A stretch of 64,000 nt of DNA from Fulvivirga imtechensis AK7 (GCF_000331535.1 NZ_AMZN01000064.1:1-64000); one strand, 5' to 3'. Positions 28,035-37,681 are shown, counted from the first letter of the stretch. The notes: generated by a model not told the origin, from the letters alone. Numbers and translations are program-made.

Positions 28035-29058
28035 TATTTTCTCTACGCAACAATTGACTCAAAAATAAAGATAAGGCGCCAACTATAATAATTACTAGTG
28101 TTTGCCACCCATGAAAAATAAAGGTAAATGGCACCGCCTTTTCCTCAGGAAGTGCATACAGTAGTACCAGTCCGAGTGGTACAAGTATGTGAAAGCTACC
28201 AGCCCCGCCAGGCAATGGCACCGCCATGGCGATACCACCAATTACAAATATAGTCAGCGCTGCAAAAAGGCCCAGATTCTCTGTCTCAGGAAATGCAAGC
28301 ATTACCAGATACATCATCAGGTAGTAGCACAGCCATATCAGCAATGAGTAAACAATGAACAATACCCTTTTCTCCAGTTTAAAAATGCTGGTAACTCCAC
28401 TTTTCAGGCCTTTTAACAGCTTTTTAAGTTTGGAGACATACCGTAAAGCCAGGAATCTTCTGCTTCTAAGCAGATATCTCACTACTAAATAAATGGCAGC
28501 AATAAAAATGAGCGCCCCAGCCAGCAATGTATAGGAAAAAGACGAATCGCCTGAAGAGGTAAGTTTTTTCATTTCATCAGATCTGAAAAAGAAGAGCAAA
28601 TTATCCAGCTCGATAAAAAATGCCGCGGTAAGCAAAACTATCAGAAATATTAGATCGATGATCCGCTCCAGCACTACGGTACCAAAGGACACGTCAACTG
28701 GCGTTTTATTCAACCGGTAAAGATTATAGCAACGGGACACCTCGCCTCCGCGGGGTACCGCCAGGTTGATGAAATACCCGACCATTACTGACATGAAGCT
28801 CTCCTTTAGCCCAATACTGTACCCCAGGGGTTTCAAAAGTAGCTTCCATCGTTCTGCCCGGAATATGTGGCTGAGAATTGCAGCAAATGCAGATAGAAAT
28901 AAAAAGGGTTTGTCAGCCGCCTTCCATGTATTTACTATGAAGGCCCACTTACTTTCGCCATCTGATACTTCAATATTTTGAAAGGATAGCCACAACAGAA
29001 ATCCCGTAATGCCAAGCATTATGGTATACCTGATAATTTGTTTCGCGCGTGAAGCCAT
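28015..29058 (-). CDS. lysylphosphatidylglycerol synthase TM-domain (flippase-like) protein
   Basis: The 347-residue integral membrane protein has about eight transmembrane helices and matches the LPG_synthase_TM/UPF0104 family (PF03706), including [18 protein letters not shown] and [20 protein letters not shown]. Only the membrane part is present; there is no acyltransferase or lysyl-transferase domain. Stand-alone members are thought to move lipids across the membrane. It lies between panD and rfaE2 with 5-nt and overlapping junctions respectively. Confidence 0.88.
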   Translation of the reverse strand: MASRAKQIIRYTIMLGITGFLLWLSFQNIEVSDGESKWAFIVNTWKAADKPFLFLSAFAAILSHIFRAERWKLLLKPLGYSIGLKESFMSVMVGYFINLAVPRGGEVSRCYNLYRLNKTPVDVSFGTVVLERIIDLIFLIVLLTAAFFIELDNLLFFFRSDEMKKLTSSGDSSFSYTLLAGALIFIAAIYLVVRYLLRSRRFLALRYVSKLKKLLKGLKSGVTSIFKLEKRVLFIVYSLLIWLCYYLMMYLVMLAFPETENLGLFAALTIFVIGGIAMAVPLPGGAGSFHILVPLGLVLLYALPEEKAVPFTFIFHGWQTLVIIIVGALSLFLSQLLRRENIESYKR

Positions 29059-29063
29059 GAAGA

Positions 29064-29414
29064 TTATTGCAGCAGTTTATTATCTGCGTCAGGAAAGATA
29101 AGAGTAGGTTCAAATTTCTTGGCTTCTTCAAATTCCATGGTGGCATAAGAGATGATGATAACAATATCACCAACCTGGGCTTTTCTTGCGGCTGGCCCAT
29201 TCAGGCACACCATTCCACTACCGCGCTCTCCCTTTATAGTATAAGTCTCCAATCGTTCACCGTTGTTAACATTTACCACCTGTACCTTTTCTCCCTCGAT
29301 CATATTAGCCGCTTCGAGCAGGTCTTCATCAATGGTGATGCTTCCTACGTAGTGTAACTCGGCCTGGGTGATCTTTACCCGGTGAATTTTGGATTTTAAA
29401 ACTTCAATATTCAT
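29064..29414 (-). CDS. panD: aspartate 1-decarboxylase
   Basis: PanD forms beta-alanine for pantothenate and coenzyme A. The 116-residue precursor has the self-cleavage site YVGSIT (Gly-Ser, near residues 24-25), which would generate the pyruvoyl group, and [13 protein letters not shown] and [13 protein letters not shown] downstream. It follows panC after 23 nt, so beta-alanine supply and pantoate ligation are encoded together. Confidence 0.97.
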   Translation of the reverse strand: MNIEVLKSKIHRVKITQAELHYVGSITIDEDLLEAANMIEGEKVQVVNVNNGERLETYTIKGERGSGMVCLNGPAARKAQVGDIVIIISYATMEFEEAKKFEPTLIFPDADNKLLQ

Positions 29415-29417
29415 TGC

Positions 29418-29438
29418 TCAGAATTCAGAATTCTAAAT
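29418..29438. repeat. short heptad repeat between panC and panD
   Basis: TCAGAAT, TCAGAAT and TCTAAAT are in 7-bp register. The unit is close to TCAGAAC of the array at 13206-13289. It fills the 23-nt gap between panC and panD. Confidence 0.5.
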
Positions 29439-30277
29439 TAAAAAACCACATTATCTATTAACCGTACGCCATCAACGTATCCGGCCACGCATAGCGCAAC
29501 ATTATTTTTCTCCGAAATGTTCGTGACAGCAGTTAAGGTGTCCGGATCTATCACCTCGAAATATTCCAACTGCACCCCCGCCTGCTCCACCATACCCCTG
29601 ACTTCCTGTTTCACCTGTTCTATAGCTACAGGTACCTTTAACATTTTCTGCGCCTCTGTCAGTGCCTTATACAAAATTACAGCTTTTCCCCGGCCTTCCT
29701 TGCCCAGTCGCCTGTTTCGGGACGACATGGCGAGGCCATCATTCTCACGGATAATCGGCACACGCTTTAACTCAACATTAAATGACAGGTCTTTAACCAA
29801 CTGCTGTATAATAACAAACTGCTGTAAGTCCTTTTGGCCAAAATACGCCCGGTCCGGCGCTACAATATTAAACAATTTAGAGACAACCAACCCAACCCCG
29901 CTAAAGTGACCTGGTCTGAATTTTCCTTCCATAATATGATCCAGCCGGTCGAATAGAAGCCTCGTCCGGGAAGGTTCGATATACATTACCTGATCAGAAG
30001 GGCAAAATACAGCATCACAACCTACCTCTCGAAGCATGGTCAGGTCATCATCCAATGTGCGAGGGTATTTGGCCAGATCCTGATCGTTATTAAACTGCGT
30101 GGGGTTTACATATATGGAACAAACGGTGACATCGTTGTCACTTTGTGATGCCCTGACCAGCGACAGGTGTCCTTCATGCAGGGCGCCCATTGTAGGCACA
30201 AGACCTATCTTTTTACCATGGAACTTATGCTCGTTTAAGTAATGTTGTAAAGGAGTAATATCCTTGTAAACCTCCAT
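29438..30277 (-). CDS. panC: pantothenate synthetase
   Basis: PanC ligates pantoate and beta-alanine with ATP. The 279-residue protein has GLVPTMGALHEGHLSLV (adenylate-binding, HxGH type), SIYVNPTQF, FGQKDLQQFVII and MSSRNRRL (KMSKS-like). ATG 30277 aligns exactly with the E. coli N-terminus; an ATG three codons upstream (30286) is also possible. panD follows. Together they complete the last steps to pantothenate; panB is not here. Confidence 0.96.
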   Translation of the reverse strand: MEVYKDITPLQHYLNEHKFHGKKIGLVPTMGALHEGHLSLVRASQSDNDVTVCSIYVNPTQFNNDQDLAKYPRTLDDDLTMLREVGCDAVFCPSDQVMYIEPSRTRLLFDRLDHIMEGKFRPGHFSGVGLVVSKLFNIVAPDRAYFGQKDLQQFVIIQQLVKDLSFNVELKRVPIIRENDGLAMSSRNRRLGKEGRGKAVILYKALTEAQKMLKVPVAIEQVKQEVRGMVEQAGVQLEYFEVIDPDTLTAVTNISEKNNVALCVAGYVDGVRLIDNVVF

Positions 30278-30298
30278 CAGAATCATTTAAAAGGATTG

Positions 30299-30306
30299 CA
30301 AAATTA
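30299..30306 (-). promoter_or_regulatory. candidate -7 element of panC
   Basis: On the minus strand this reads TAATTTTG, 21 nt before the chosen start. A second TAnnTTTG match (TATCTTTG) lies just upstream. Confidence 0.5.
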
Positions 30307-30327
30307 TGTTTTATCAAAGATAATAGC

Positions 30328-30357
30328 TTGAAAACTGCTAAAAATTTTGTAATTTTG
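30328..30357 (+). promoter_or_regulatory. promoter of the truncated glycogen synthase gene
   Basis: TTG at 30328-30330, a 19-nt spacer, then TAATTTTG at 30350-30357. This matches Bacteroidota -33/-7 spacing. The start codon is 34 nt downstream. panC is transcribed divergently from the same 114-bp region. Confidence 0.6.
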
Positions 30358-30391
30358 TGGTCTTATTTACGCAAACAAATCTCTACTCAAT

Positions 30392-31198
30392 ATGTCAAAA
30401 CTTCGTATTCTTTATGTAGCCAGTGAAATCAATCCTTTCTTACAAACTTCAAAAGTAGCAGAATTTGTGAGGAAATTGCCACAGGCTATGCAGGAAAAAG
30501 GGATGGAAATCAGGATACTGGTTCCGAGGTTCGGCTTAATTAATGAACGGAAGAACAGATTACATGAAGTTGTCAGACTTTCAGGCATCAACATCGCGGT
30601 TGGTGACGAGGAAAAGCCTTTGATCATAAAGGTTGCATCAATACCAAATGCTAAGCTACAAGTATATTTTATTGATAACGAAGATTATTTCCACAGGAAA
30701 TATGTATTCCACGACAAGGAAAATAATTTTTACGAAGATAATGACGAGCGTGCAATATTTTTCTGCAAAGGCGTTATAGAAACAGTTAGAAAACTTGGAT
30801 GGGCCCCGGATATCGTTCACTGCAACGACTGGATGACCAGCTTGATACCACTATATCTGAAGACCACCTACAAAAACGATCCTTTATTTAAGGATGCTAA
30901 GGCGGTATTTACAGTGTATAACAATAGTTTCAAGCATAAGTTTAACAACGACCTGATCGAAAAGGTAAAAATGATCGACATCGAAGACAGCATGCTTACT
31001 AATCTGCAAACGGCTGATTATTATGGTTTCATAAAGCTTGGGCTGGAGTTTGCCGATGCTGTAATTAAAGCCGAAGAAGATTCAGGCTTAAACGGCTACT
31101 TTGATGAAATACCCGACCGGAAGAAAATAGAAACAATAGAAAAGGACGATAATTTTACAGACTCTTATTACAACTTATATAATGAACTTGTGGGCTAG
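30392..31198 (+). CDS. glycogen/starch synthase N-terminal (GT5) domain protein
   Basis: The 268-residue protein corresponds to only the N-terminal half of bacterial glycogen synthase (about 480 aa). It has KLRILYVASEINPF and DIVHCNDWMTSLIPLYLKTT (the HxHDWHT region), but the ADP-glucose loop, normally KVGGLGDV, reads SKVAEFVRKLPQ, and the whole C-terminal GT-B domain is missing. The next gene (DUF4270) overlaps it by 17 nt, so this is not a sequencing truncation. It probably is not a competent glycogen synthase; a carbohydrate-binding or regulatory role is possible. Confidence 0.85.
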   Translation: MSKLRILYVASEINPFLQTSKVAEFVRKLPQAMQEKGMEIRILVPRFGLINERKNRLHEVVRLSGINIAVGDEEKPLIIKVASIPNAKLQVYFIDNEDYFHRKYVFHDKENNFYEDNDERAIFFCKGVIETVRKLGWAPDIVHCNDWMTSLIPLYLKTTYKNDPLFKDAKAVFTVYNNSFKHKFNNDLIEKVKMIDIEDSMLTNLQTADYYGFIKLGLEFADAVIKAEEDSGLNGYFDEIPDRKKIETIEKDDNFTDSYYNLYNELVG

Positions 31199-32606
31199 AA
31201 AATCAGGGCTGATACTACTATCAGCCCTGACACTTTTTTCGTGCGAAGAAGAATTAAGCACAGTTGGTCTCCCCCCCGAAAATGATTTGGGGATTTTTTT
31301 TGTCGATGTTCCATTAGGTGATAAAGTATCACAGGTATGGGTGGATAACGTAAACTCACGAAGCACAGGCACTGTGCTGGTGGGAAGCTATACGGATCCA
31401 TATTTCGGAAATATTGAGGCCCGAAACTTTTCCGAGGTAAATCTTCCAAAGAATAATCCCGGAGAAGACGTGGATGGCTCGGCCGTGTTTGACTCCCTGG
31501 TGTTGGTGACACGTATCAGAGGTATATATGGAAATCAGGTAGCTGCCGGCACTCAGCGAATAGAGATCTATCAGTTAACAGATACCATCCCCCTGGTTGA
31601 CGCAACCTATACCACTGCCTCCTCTCAGGAGACAGGTCAACTATTGTCCGCCTCTGAGTTTATGCTACACCCCGACTCATTGGGGCTAAAGTGGGAAGAT
31701 ACCGGACGCAAGTTGGAAACCAAGGAGGATACCTTGTATAAAGCGAGGTACTTCGACAGCAATAATGAATATATATACAGGTCTAATTTTAAAATAGATG
31801 AAGCTTATGCTTCAGAATTTTTCAATTTGCTAAAAGCAAAGGCAAAGGAATTCAGTTCAAGTAAAGATTTTGCCGCTCACCTCAAAGGAATTTCATTTGC
31901 GCCTACAACCGGCAACAGTGCAATTATAACTTATGGCGGTGCCGATACCAGGCTTGTACTTTATTACACCGAAACTGATGGCTCAGGAAATAAATCCCAG
32001 GAAACAATCAGTTTTCCTCTGAACACCATCAGAAGCTACAATCAAATAACTCCCAATGCAAAAAGTGGCTGGAATGGTTCTGATCTGGATGATATCACCA
32101 CCTTTTATGAGCCATATACTATAGGTACCGATCTTGCCTATTTACAAAATGGCACGAATCTGCTACTCAGACTCGATATGTCGGGATTCAACGAATTTAG
32201 TGATACGGTGGAGAATGCTATCGTCCAAAAGGCAGAGTTGGTGTTTGAAAACCTCAAAGGTATTTCGAAAACCACTCCCCCTCCATCAACCATGGTCTAT
32301 TACATGACAAGTCTTGACAGTTTAGCCAATAAGAACTACCGCGTTGGCACATTGATCAATAATAACAGATCTCCTTTGGTGATAGGTTATGATAAGGATA
32401 ATAAAAAATTTTCCAATGACATTACCATATCATTGCAAAACCTCCTTAAAGAGGATACATTTAACCAATTGATCATGGCACCTGTTACCATTAACACTTC
32501 TAACGGATCAATTTCAGCAAATGGAAGTGGGGTGAACAGATTCGTAGTATCAAAGAATGACATCCGGATACGCTTTTATTATACTGTACCGAATTTAAAT
32601 AATTAA
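31182..32606 (+). CDS. DUF4270 lipoprotein
   Basis: The 474-residue protein has a signal peptide with lipobox (LTLFSC) and begins EEELSTVGLPPENDLG; the long beta-rich body matches DUF4270, a Bacteroidota envelope family of unknown function. It overlaps the upstream GT5-domain gene by 17 nt and is followed by glmS after 4 nt, so the three are almost certainly co-transcribed. The association suggests a role linked to cell-surface sugar metabolism, but this is inference. Confidence 0.88.
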   Translation: MNLWARKSGLILLSALTLFSCEEELSTVGLPPENDLGIFFVDVPLGDKVSQVWVDNVNSRSTGTVLVGSYTDPYFGNIEARNFSEVNLPKNNPGEDVDGSAVFDSLVLVTRIRGIYGNQVAAGTQRIEIYQLTDTIPLVDATYTTASSQETGQLLSASEFMLHPDSLGLKWEDTGRKLETKEDTLYKARYFDSNNEYIYRSNFKIDEAYASEFFNLLKAKAKEFSSSKDFAAHLKGISFAPTTGNSAIITYGGADTRLVLYYTETDGSGNKSQETISFPLNTIRSYNQITPNAKSGWNGSDLDDITTFYEPYTIGTDLAYLQNGTNLLLRLDMSGFNEFSDTVENAIVQKAELVFENLKGISKTTPPPSTMVYYMTSLDSLANKNYRVGTLINNNRSPLVIGYDKDNKKFSNDITISLQNLLKEDTFNQLIMAPVTINTSNGSISANGSGVNRFVVSKNDIRIRFYYTVPNLNN

Positions 32607-32610
32607 AAAT

Positions 32611-34446
32611 ATGTGTGGAATCGTTGCCTATGTAGGGCCAAGACAGGCTCATGAGGTAATTATTAAGGGTTTAAAAAGGCTCGAATACCGAGGCTATGAC
32701 AGCGCAGGTATTGCCTTATTGAACGGAGGATTGAATATCTACAAAAAGAAGGGCAAGGTAACGGACCTTGAAGAGAATCTTTACGATTATAACTTAAACA
32801 GTAACATTGGAATCGGACACACCCGATGGGCTACCCACGGTGAACCTAATGACGAAAATGCCCACCCCCATTATTCTCATTCAAAAAATCTCGCCATTAT
32901 TCATAATGGTATAATTGAAAACTACAGCTCTCTGAAACAAGAGCTTATTAACAAAGGGCATACCTTTCAAAGTGAAACAGACTCTGAGGTCTTCATTCAC
33001 TTTATTGAAGACATTCAAATGAATAATAATTGCTCATTGGATGAAGCAGTACGGTTGGCGCTGACCAAAGTAGTTGGTGCATATGCCATCGTGATCATGT
33101 CAAAAGAAAATCCTGATCTGCTCATCGCGGCCAGAAAGGGGAGCCCTCTGGTGATAGGTATAGGTAAAGATGAATTCTTTCTGGCCTCAGATGCCACACC
33201 CATTATCGAATACACCAATGAGGTTGTTTACCTCAATGATTACGAAATTGCTATTATTGACAACAACGAATTAAAGCTTAAGAACACGCAAGACGTCCCC
33301 TCTACTCCTTATATCCAAACACTGGATATGGAGCTGGAAGCCATAGAAAAGGGCGGTTACGAACATTTCATGCTGAAGGAGATCTTTGAGCAGCCTAAAT
33401 CGATCAGCGACTGCATGAGGGGAAGGTTGAATGCCAATGAAGGAAGGCTGGTGCTGGGTGGGATCCGAGAATATGCCAATAAGCTAATCACGGCTGATCG
33501 TATCATAATCGTTGCCTGTGGCACATCATGGCATGCAGGCCTGGTAGCGGAATATTTTATTGAAGAATTTTGTCGCATCCCTGTTGAGGTAGAGTATGCA
33601 TCGGAATTCAGGTATAGAAACCCGGTTATCAAGGAAGGTGATGTAGTTTTTGCTATCTCCCAATCCGGGGAAACGGCAGATACTCTGGCAGCCATAGAGC
33701 TCGCCAAATCAAAAGGGGCCATAATTTTTGGTGTGTGTAATGTGGTAGGTTCATCCATAGCCAGGGCATCGCATGAAGGTGCATACACACATGCCGGGCC
33801 TGAGATTGGCGTGGCAAGTACGAAAGCCTTCACAGCTCAGTTGACAGTACTGAATATGATCGCCCTGAGAGTAGCTCATCAAAAAGGCACCATTACTGAA
33901 AGAAGGTACCACGAACTATTGGTTGAGCTTGAAAATATACCGTCAAAAGTTGAAAAAGCGTTAAAGCTTGATAATCAGATACAAGCTATCTCTGAAATAT
34001 TTAAAGATGCAAGGAACTTTCTATACCTTGGAAGAGGATTTAACTTCCCGGTAGCCCTGGAAGGCGCCCTGAAACTAAAAGAGATCTCATATATTCATGC
34101 CGAAGGATATCCGGCTGCCGAAATGAAGCATGGGCCTATTGCATTGATAGATGAGGAAATGCCGGTAGTGGTGATAGCAACCCGGGATAGCTCATACGAC
34201 AAGGTAGTATCCAACATACAGGAGGTAAGAGCACGTAAAGGGCGTGTAATTGCCGTGGTAACGGAAGGAGATGCTTTGATACCTCAAATGGCTGAATTCG
34301 TTATAGAAGTTCCCAAAACAGACGAAGCTCTCATGCCCATGGTATCCGTTATTCCATTGCAACTATTGTCGTATCACATCGCTGTAATGCGCGGTTGCAA
34401 TGTGGACCAACCGAGAAATCTGGCTAAGTCGGTAACTGTAGAATAA
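32611..34446 (+). CDS. glmS: glutamine-fructose-6-phosphate aminotransferase (isomerizing)
   Basis: GlmS makes glucosamine-6-phosphate for peptidoglycan and LPS. The 611-residue protein has an N-terminal Ntn glutaminase domain starting MCGIVAYVG (Cys2 becomes the catalytic N-terminal Cys) with GHTRWATHGEP, and two SIS domains (CGTSWHAG, ISQSGETADTL, SVIPLQLLSYH) ending in NLAKSVTVE. A clear terminator follows. No glmS ribozyme-like structure is expected or seen, since only 4 nt separate it from DUF4270. Confidence 0.98.
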   Translation: MCGIVAYVGPRQAHEVIIKGLKRLEYRGYDSAGIALLNGGLNIYKKKGKVTDLEENLYDYNLNSNIGIGHTRWATHGEPNDENAHPHYSHSKNLAIIHNGIIENYSSLKQELINKGHTFQSETDSEVFIHFIEDIQMNNNCSLDEAVRLALTKVVGAYAIVIMSKENPDLLIAARKGSPLVIGIGKDEFFLASDATPIIEYTNEVVYLNDYEIAIIDNNELKLKNTQDVPSTPYIQTLDMELEAIEKGGYEHFMLKEIFEQPKSISDCMRGRLNANEGRLVLGGIREYANKLITADRIIIVACGTSWHAGLVAEYFIEEFCRIPVEVEYASEFRYRNPVIKEGDVVFAISQSGETADTLAAIELAKSKGAIIFGVCNVVGSSIARASHEGAYTHAGPEIGVASTKAFTAQLTVLNMIALRVAHQKGTITERRYHELLVELENIPSKVEKALKLDNQIQAISEIFKDARNFLYLGRGFNFPVALEGALKLKEISYIHAEGYPAAEMKHGPIALIDEEMPVVVIATRDSSYDKVVSNIQEVRARKGRVIAVVTEGDALIPQMAEFVIEVPKTDEALMPMVSVIPLQLLSYHIAVMRGCNVDQPRNLAKSVTVE

Positions 34447-34472
34447 AACAGTTATGAATTGATATAGAACAC

Positions 34473-34498
34473 GCTGAGGGTTTCCTCAGCCTGTTTTT
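34473..34498 (+). terminator. glmS terminator
   Basis: GCTGAGG (34473-34479) pairs with CCTCAGC (34484-34490), followed by ctgttttt. It ends the glgA-N/DUF4270/glmS transcript. Confidence 0.85.
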
Positions 34499-34590
34499 GT
34501 TATTGTGTGGCCTAATACTCTTTTGATAAGTGAATAACTAGCGCGGAAGTTACTTCCGTGCTTTACCTACTTTCTATTCTCAGACTTACC

Positions 34591-34607
34591 TTAACGTGAG
34601 TTCGATA
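34591..34607. repeat. solitary R1 terminal repeat, copy C
   Basis: TTAACGTGAGTTCGATA matches 17 of the 18 nt of the R1 terminal repeat, with no inverted partner nearby. It is probably a relic of an R1 element. The rest of the 324-bp spacer between glmS and the SOD gene shows no further feature. Confidence 0.7.
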
Positions 34608-34770
34608 ATGACATACTATGCAAGTTGCTGGTATTGCTGTCAAGTCTTTAGGGCGGTTTGCAATGTTGATCATAAGGCACAAAAGAATAACTACTCCTCT
34701 GCAAAATCAATTTGATATCATCAAGCTTTACATTAATGAAACTCTATAAATCATTACTTCATTTATGTAT

Positions 34771-35493
34771 CTACTTAATTTTTAGCGCTGCACCCAATCT
34801 CTGTGCTACATTGTCCCAATTGATAATATCCATTACACAATCTACAAATTCGCCCCTACGGTTACGGTAGGTCAGGTAATAGGCATGTTCCCACACATCA
34901 ATTACGAGTAAGGGGATGCATCCCCATTGAGTAAGTTTCTGATGATCGGCGCAGCCCAGCACGGTGAGGCGGTCAGTAAACGGCTGGTAAGCCATTATGC
35001 CCCAACCACTGGCTTCCACCGATTTGGAGACTTCTCCAAGTAAGGCTTTCAGGCTGTCTAACGTGTTAAAACTTTTTTCAATATATTTCAGCAGCGTGCC
35101 TTTGGGATCATTCTTCTTGTTGGTCAGGTTAGTCCAAAAAATGGAATGTAGAATATGGCTGGAAAAGTGGTACGACAGCTTTCTTGTCCAGTGATCCACC
35201 AGTTCATAATTATTTTCTTTCATGGCTTTGTGGATCATCTCCAGATCCTTATTTGCTCCTTTCACTGCGCCACCATGGTGAAAAGTATGATGAAGGTAAA
35301 GTGTTTCTTCGTCCATACAGGGCTCAAGAAAATTATTGGCGTAAGGTAGTGGCGCCTGTATGAAATTTCCATTATCATCCATTAACTTATCTATCCCTTC
35401 CTGCTCCACACTTTGAGCCAGCACACTGGATGTTGGCAGGATAGATGCTCCACCGATTATCATTGAGTTTTGAATGAATTTTCTGCGTTCCAT
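34771..35493 (-). CDS. exported Fe/Mn superoxide dismutase-like protein
   Basis: The 240-residue protein has an N-terminus with twin arginine (ERRKFIQNS) and a hydrophobic stretch ending ..SVLAQS, suggesting Tat export. Metal ligands of Fe/Mn SOD are recognisable: LHHTFHH, SHILHSIFW, and DVWEHAYY. The tyrosine that follows HHxxHHxx in active SODs (Tyr34) aligns with Ala in HHGGAV. It may therefore be a divergent or altered-activity member. It lies 24 nt downstream of the chromate transporter gene on the same strand, probably co-transcribed. Confidence 0.85.
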   Translation of the reverse strand: MERRKFIQNSMIIGGASILPTSSVLAQSVEQEGIDKLMDDNGNFIQAPLPYANNFLEPCMDEETLYLHHTFHHGGAVKGANKDLEMIHKAMKENNYELVDHWTRKLSYHFSSHILHSIFWTNLTNKKNDPKGTLLKYIEKSFNTLDSLKALLGEVSKSVEASGWGIMAYQPFTDRLTVLGCADHQKLTQWGCIPLLVIDVWEHAYYLTYRNRRGEFVDCVMDIINWDNVAQRLGAALKIK

Positions 35494-35517
35494 AATTGAA
35501 AATGTTTTAAAAAGAGT

Positions 35518-36882
35518 TTAAAGTATCAGAAATTTTACCAGCAGCCCGAGCACTATACAAAGGCCAATGGTTTTAAGCATATCCAGTTTAAATCCGAAAT
35601 AAGCCACACAAGCCGCTATAGTAATGCCTGCTACCCCGGCATCCATTGAGCTCAGATCGGGAACAAGCAAACGCATACCATAAAACGATCGCTCTTCGAC
35701 CGTTTTAAAAATAGCATTGACAGAGAACCAGATCCCGAGATTAAGTATAACACCAACCACAGCAGCAGTTATAGAGGAGAGTGCGGTGCTCAGATTTTTG
35801 TTATTCCGTAAATGTTCGATATAAGGCGCACCGAGAAATATGAAAAGAAAACAGGGTATAAAAGTTACCCAGGTAACCAGAAATGAGGCCAATACACCAG
35901 CCATCACGGGATCAAGCATTCCCGGATTTCTAAAGGCGCCCATGAAACCAACAAATTGAACCACTTGAATAAGCGGCCCAGGGGTTGTTTCTGCCATTCC
36001 CAGTCCGTCCAGCATCTCACCGGGTTGTAGCCAGCCAAAGGTTTCCACCGCCTTTTGAGAGATATAAGCCAAGACCGAATAGGCTCCTCCAAAAGTAACC
36101 ACGGCAGCCTGGCTGAAAAACAAGCTTTCCTTTGTAAAAATGTTTTCCACACCTAAGAAAACAGTCAGCAAAATAATTGGAATAAACCATAGTAAAAGCC
36201 AGAATGCAGCAGTCTTCAGACTTTGAAACAGGTTTGGACTGGCTGTCGTTATGAGCGTATCAATCAAGCCCTCTTGTGTGCTATTAGCCGTTTTATGGCC
36301 CTTGATCACGTAAAATTTTTCTTCACTGATCTTGCCACCTATGAAGCCTATGAATGCTGCACTTATGATAATAACGGGAAAAGCAACCTCGAAAAAGAAT
36401 ATAGCAATAAAGGCAAAAATGGCAATTGCGATCATTACTTCATTTTTGAGCGCCTTCTTGCCAATCTTGATTACAGCACCAACCACAATAGCCAACACTG
36501 CGGGTTTGATGCCATAAAATATACCCTCTACTACAGCCACATCTTTCCAAAGCGCATAAAGCACACTCAGTAGCAGTATTGAGAGAAACCCAGGCAATAC
36601 AAAAAGAGTACCTGCGACAATGCCTCCTTTACGCCCATGAAGCAACCAGCCAATATAGGTGGCCAATTGCTGCGCCTCAGGCCCCGGAAGCAGCATGCAG
36701 TAATTTAAAGCATGCAAAAAACGGTTCTCACCTAACCATTTTTTTTCTTCCACAAGAAACCTATGCATGACTGCAATCTGACCTGCCGGCCCGCCAAAAC
36801 TATGTAATGCAACTTTTATCCAAATATTTACAGCTTCCCGGAAGCTCGGAAGGGTCATTTTAGGCTTAGGTGTAGCGCTCAT
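35518..36882 (-). CDS. chrA: chromate efflux transporter (long-chain ChrA)
   Basis: The 454-residue membrane protein has two homologous CHR halves, with SFGGPAGQIAVMHR and LPGPEAQQLATYIGWLLHGR in the first and TFGGAYSVLAYI and GMAETTPGPLIQVVQFVGF in the second. It should export chromate at the inner membrane. ATG 36882 is preferred to TTG 36903. The SOD-like gene is 24 nt downstream. Chromate reduction generates reactive oxygen, so the pairing is plausible functionally. Confidence 0.93.
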   Translation of the reverse strand: MSATPKPKMTLPSFREAVNIWIKVALHSFGGPAGQIAVMHRFLVEEKKWLGENRFLHALNYCMLLPGPEAQQLATYIGWLLHGRKGGIVAGTLFVLPGFLSILLLSVLYALWKDVAVVEGIFYGIKPAVLAIVVGAVIKIGKKALKNEVMIAIAIFAFIAIFFFEVAFPVIIISAAFIGFIGGKISEEKFYVIKGHKTANSTQEGLIDTLITTASPNLFQSLKTAAFWLLLWFIPIILLTVFLGVENIFTKESLFFSQAAVVTFGGAYSVLAYISQKAVETFGWLQPGEMLDGLGMAETTPGPLIQVVQFVGFMGAFRNPGMLDPVMAGVLASFLVTWVTFIPCFLFIFLGAPYIEHLRNNKNLSTALSSITAAVVGVILNLGIWFSVNAIFKTVEERSFYGMRLLVPDLSSMDAGVAGITIAACVAYFGFKLDMLKTIGLCIVLGLLVKFLIL

Positions 36883-37174
36883 GATCAAATATAGCTCATT
36901 CAATATGCATGTCCATGGGTCAGAGGCTGCTCTTTTGATACCAGCACTATTATTTACAAGAGCATAAAAACCATGGTATTGTTACCGTCCCTTCTAGTAC
37001 AAGAAGCGGCAATCAAATGGCTGAACCTGTATTAATGTATGTACTCCCGGGAACCTCTGATACAATCATGTTGTTTATCGCAAAATAAAGGCTTTTGTTG
37101 TCTCTGGTTGCGACATCTTCTATTGCACCTCTGCAACGGAAATCTGAAGATGACATTTTTAAAATTCTATTCTT
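36883..37174. other. spacer without recognised gene
   Basis: This 292-bp stretch separates the ChrA start from the response-regulator pseudogene. A short open frame (about 36958-37089) reads HGIVTVPSSTRSGNQMAE and ends in a stop, but resembles nothing I recognise. No promoter or repeat is evident. Confidence 0.4.
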
Positions 37175-37476
37175 ATGGCAACTTGTCTGTTAATTGATGA
37201 CGATCCTGATGAGTATGAAATATTCCCTTTGGCACTTCAGGATATGGATGACGCCTATTCGTGCTTGTCGAGTGCCTCGACCAGGTAAAGAGCATGCATC
37301 ACCTGGACAATATGTCCATCATTATGTATTCGAATTCATCTGACCAAAATGATATTAGGATGCCGCAGGAGAAGGGCGCATCGCATTACTTTGTAAAGCC
37401 TGTCCGGGTGAGTATTCTGTCTGAGACATTGAACAAAATATTTCATAAGGAGCCTTTGCCTTTTCTCCTACCTTAG
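37175..37476 (+). pseudogene. response-regulator receiver pseudogene
   Basis: The first frame begins MATCLLIDDDPDEYEIFPLA (acidic pocket of a receiver domain) and stops at 37286-37288. A second frame then continues ECLDQVKSMHHLDNMSIIMY and SHYFVKP (the conserved Thr/Lys end of the receiver). The central part with the phosphoacceptor Asp is missing and the frame shifts near 37262, so this is a receiver with an internal deletion. It lies just upstream of a kinase pseudogene, suggesting a lost two-component pair. Confidence 0.85.
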
Positions 37477-37518
37477 AGGGGGTGTAACAGAACCAAAAAT
37501 AGCGGACCTATGTTTAAA

Positions 37519-37660
37519 TAGTGCCTCTAAGAAAACGCCAATGCCTGCGTTACGCTCGCCCCAAAAATGCTCATCCCGACAACTGTAACAACTGTACGGG
37601 ACTCCGCTTTTTGGCACTTCATCCCGCTCTTTAGCGGGAACGTTTTCTTAAAGCCACTTA
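37519..37660. repeat. inverted-repeat element, family R2, copy 1 (142 bp)
   Basis: Left end TAGTGCCTCTAAGAAAACG and right end CGTTTTCTTAAAGCCACTTA contain the perfect inverted core TAAGAAAACG/CGTTTTCTTA. The left ~45 bp and right ~55 bp match copy 2 at 40781-41262; copy 2 has about 300 bp more in its middle. It sits between the two broken two-component genes. No transposase. Confidence 0.8.
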
Positions 37661-37681
37661 GAGTTTTCTTATATACACTAT

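Noticed and set aside
36958-37089. Universal-stress-protein remnant
   Set aside because: A loose HGxVxVPSS-like resemblance only; no nucleotide-binding motif could be found.
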